Under the pieces are notes generated by a model. That model was not told the origin of the DNA, made no database searches, and saw only the letters and a program-made list of their open reading frames with translations. The position numbers and the translations under genes are program-made. Of a stretch of 64,000 nucleotides of DNA, positions 63,195 to 64,000 are shown piece after piece (positions within the stretch are counted from its first letter, which is position 1; each line of letters begins with the position of its first letter). Origin of the DNA: Atlantibacter subterraneus (GTDB lineage Bacteria > Pseudomonadota > Gammaproteobacteria > Enterobacterales > Enterobacteriaceae); contig NZ_VLPS01000007.1 of NCBI RefSeq assembly GCF_007570865.1, forward strand, positions 264,208 to 328,207, in the 5' to 3' direction.

Positions 63195-63767
63195 GTGGCT
63201 AAATCGATGCCCGCTATTTTCCTCGACCGTGACGGCACTATTAATGTCGATCACGGCTATGTCCATGAGATTGACCAGTTCGAATTTATCGATGGCGTGA
63301 TCGACGCGATGCGCGAATTAAAAGAGATGGGCTTCGCGCTGGTGCTGGTGACTAACCAGTCTGGCATCGCGCGCGGTAAATTTACCGAAGCCCAATTTGA
63401 AACCCTGACGGAGTGGATGGACTGGTCGCTGGCCGATCGCGGTGTTGATCTGGATGGCATCTATTATTGCCCGCACCATCCGGAAGGGGCAGTTGACGAA
63501 TTTCGCCAGAGCTGTGATTGCCGCAAACCGCAGCCGGGGATGCTGATCTCTGCGCGTGACTATCTGCACATTGATATGGCTGCTTCTTATATGATCGGCG
63601 ACAAACTTGAAGATATGCAGGCGGCACAGGCGGCTGGCGTGGGTACTAAAGTGCTGGTGCGTTCTGGTAAACCGGTGACCGAAGAAGCGGAAAAAGCAGC
63701 GGATTGGGTGGTGGATAGCCTTGCGAAGCTGCCGGAAGCCATCAAAACGCGGCAAAAAACGGCGTAG
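63195..63767 (+). CDS. gmhB: D-glycero-beta-D-manno-heptose-1,7-bisphosphate 7-phosphatase
   Basis: HAD-family phosphatase in ADP-heptose synthesis for the LPS inner core. 190 residues from GTG 63195 with AGGAG nine bases upstream; E. coli has 191. The HAD motif I is [11 protein letters not shown], motif II VTNQSG, and the zinc site is CPHHPEG with CDCRKP. An in-frame ATG 24 codons earlier would precede the ribosome site and is rejected. Upstream of an rRNA operon, as in E. coli. Confidence 0.96.
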   Translation: MAKSMPAIFLDRDGTINVDHGYVHEIDQFEFIDGVIDAMRELKEMGFALVLVTNQSGIARGKFTEAQFETLTEWMDWSLADRGVDLDGIYYCPHHPEGAVDEFRQSCDCRKPQPGMLISARDYLHIDMAASYMIGDKLEDMQAAQAAGVGTKVLVRSGKPVTEEAEKAADWVVDSLAKLPEAIKTRQKTA

Positions 63768-63790
63768 TGATTAAAAGGTGAGCAGTCAGA

Positions 63791-63838
63791 AATTATTTTT
63801 AAAAATAGGCTTGTCAGATTCTGATTACTCCCTATAAT
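63791..63838 (+). promoter_or_regulatory. rRNA operon promoter P1 with UP element
   Basis: TTGTCA (63811-63816) and TATAAT (63833-63838) are 16 bases apart, with the A/T-rich UP element at about 63791-63807 and a GCGCCAC discriminator after the -10. This is the layout of a growth-rate-controlled rrn P1, sensitive to ppGpp and DksA. Confidence 0.92.
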
Positions 63839-63930
63839 GCGCCACCACTGACACGGAACAACGGCAAATAAGCCGGCCGGACAGCGAAGTCCCTCCGGGG
63901 AGTTCGGCGGAGAAAAGCGAAAATTAACGC

Positions 63931-63958
63931 TTGACTCTGAAGCGGGAAGTCGTAATAT
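63931..63958 (+). promoter_or_regulatory. rRNA operon promoter P2
   Basis: TTGACT (63931-63936) and TAATAT (63953-63958) with a 16-base spacer, 120 bases downstream of P1, as in E. coli rrn operons. Confidence 0.92.
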
Positions 63959-63969
63959 ACGCACCCCGC

Positions 63970-64000
63970 GCCGCTGAGAAAAAGCGAAGCGGCACTGCTC
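63970..64000 (+). promoter_or_regulatory. rrn antitermination leader: boxB and start of boxA
   Basis: GCCGC/GCGGC hairpin (63970-63993) is the rrn leader boxB, followed by TGCTC at the very edge of the window, which is the first half of boxA. The 16S gene should lie about 170 bases beyond. Confidence 0.88.

Noticed and set aside
63587..63964. Minus-strand frame across the rrn promoter region
   Set aside because: It spans the end of gmhB and the P1/P2 promoters, so coding is very unlikely.

Overview
The window is a stretch of core chromosome from an enteric gammaproteobacterium of the family Enterobacteriaceae. Gene order follows the well-known Escherichia coli segment running from gluQ/dksA to the start of an rRNA operon, and nearly every protein is recognisable as the ortholog of an E. 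coli protein of the same or almost the same length. It is not E. coli K-12: protein sequences diverge moderately, the coding sequence is visibly GC-rich, yaeI and yaeF are missing from their usual places, and two accessory insertions are present (a LysR regulator with a flavodoxin-fold oxidoreductase between fhuB and hemL, and a small c-type cytochrome between tilS and rof). An Enterobacter/Kosakonia/Leclercia-type organism is my best guess; the genus cannot be fixed from the sequence alone.

Layout. 1-2714 (minus): gluQ (cut by the window edge), dksA, sfsA, thpR. 2802-7848 (plus): hrpB and mrcB (PBP1B). 8115-14090 (plus): fhuA-fhuC-fhuD-fhuB, a complete ferrichrome uptake system behind a Fur box. 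14123-15891: divergent lysR / NAD(P)H quinone oxidoreductase pair. 15930-17210 (minus): hemL. 17388-19274 (plus): clcA, erpA. 19325-21449 (minus): mtnN-btuF-yadS. 21542-25909 (plus): dgt, degP (sigma-E promoter), cdaR. 25949-30941 (minus): map, glnD-dapD, yaeH.

31098-52964 (plus) is the classic translation and envelope block: rpsB with its structured leader, tsf, pyrH, frr, then dxr-uppS-cdsA-rseP-bamA-skp-lpxD-fabZ-lpxA-lpxB-rnhB-dnaE-accA and ldcC. It joins isoprenoid carrier and phospholipid synthesis, sigma-E proteolysis, outer-membrane protein assembly, lipid A synthesis, replication and the first step of fatty-acid synthesis. 53001-54987 (plus): yaeR, tilS, cytochrome c. 55032-55479 (minus): yaeP, rof. 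55693-57389 (plus): yaeQ, arfB, nlpE. 57431-63005 (minus): metN-metI-metQ under a MetJ operator, then rcsF-trmO, then proS. 63195-63767 (plus): gmhB. The last 230 bases are the tandem P1/P2 promoters and antitermination leader of an rRNA operon whose 16S gene lies beyond the window.

No CRISPR array, insertion sequence, prophage, tRNA gene or complete rRNA gene was seen, and no stretch longer than 300 bases lacks a gene. I found no convincing undescribed multi-gene system. The best leads are the lysR/oxidoreductase pair with its repeat-rich operator region, the cytochrome c gene coupled to tilS, and a terminator-like hairpin between the promoter and the start codon of uppS.
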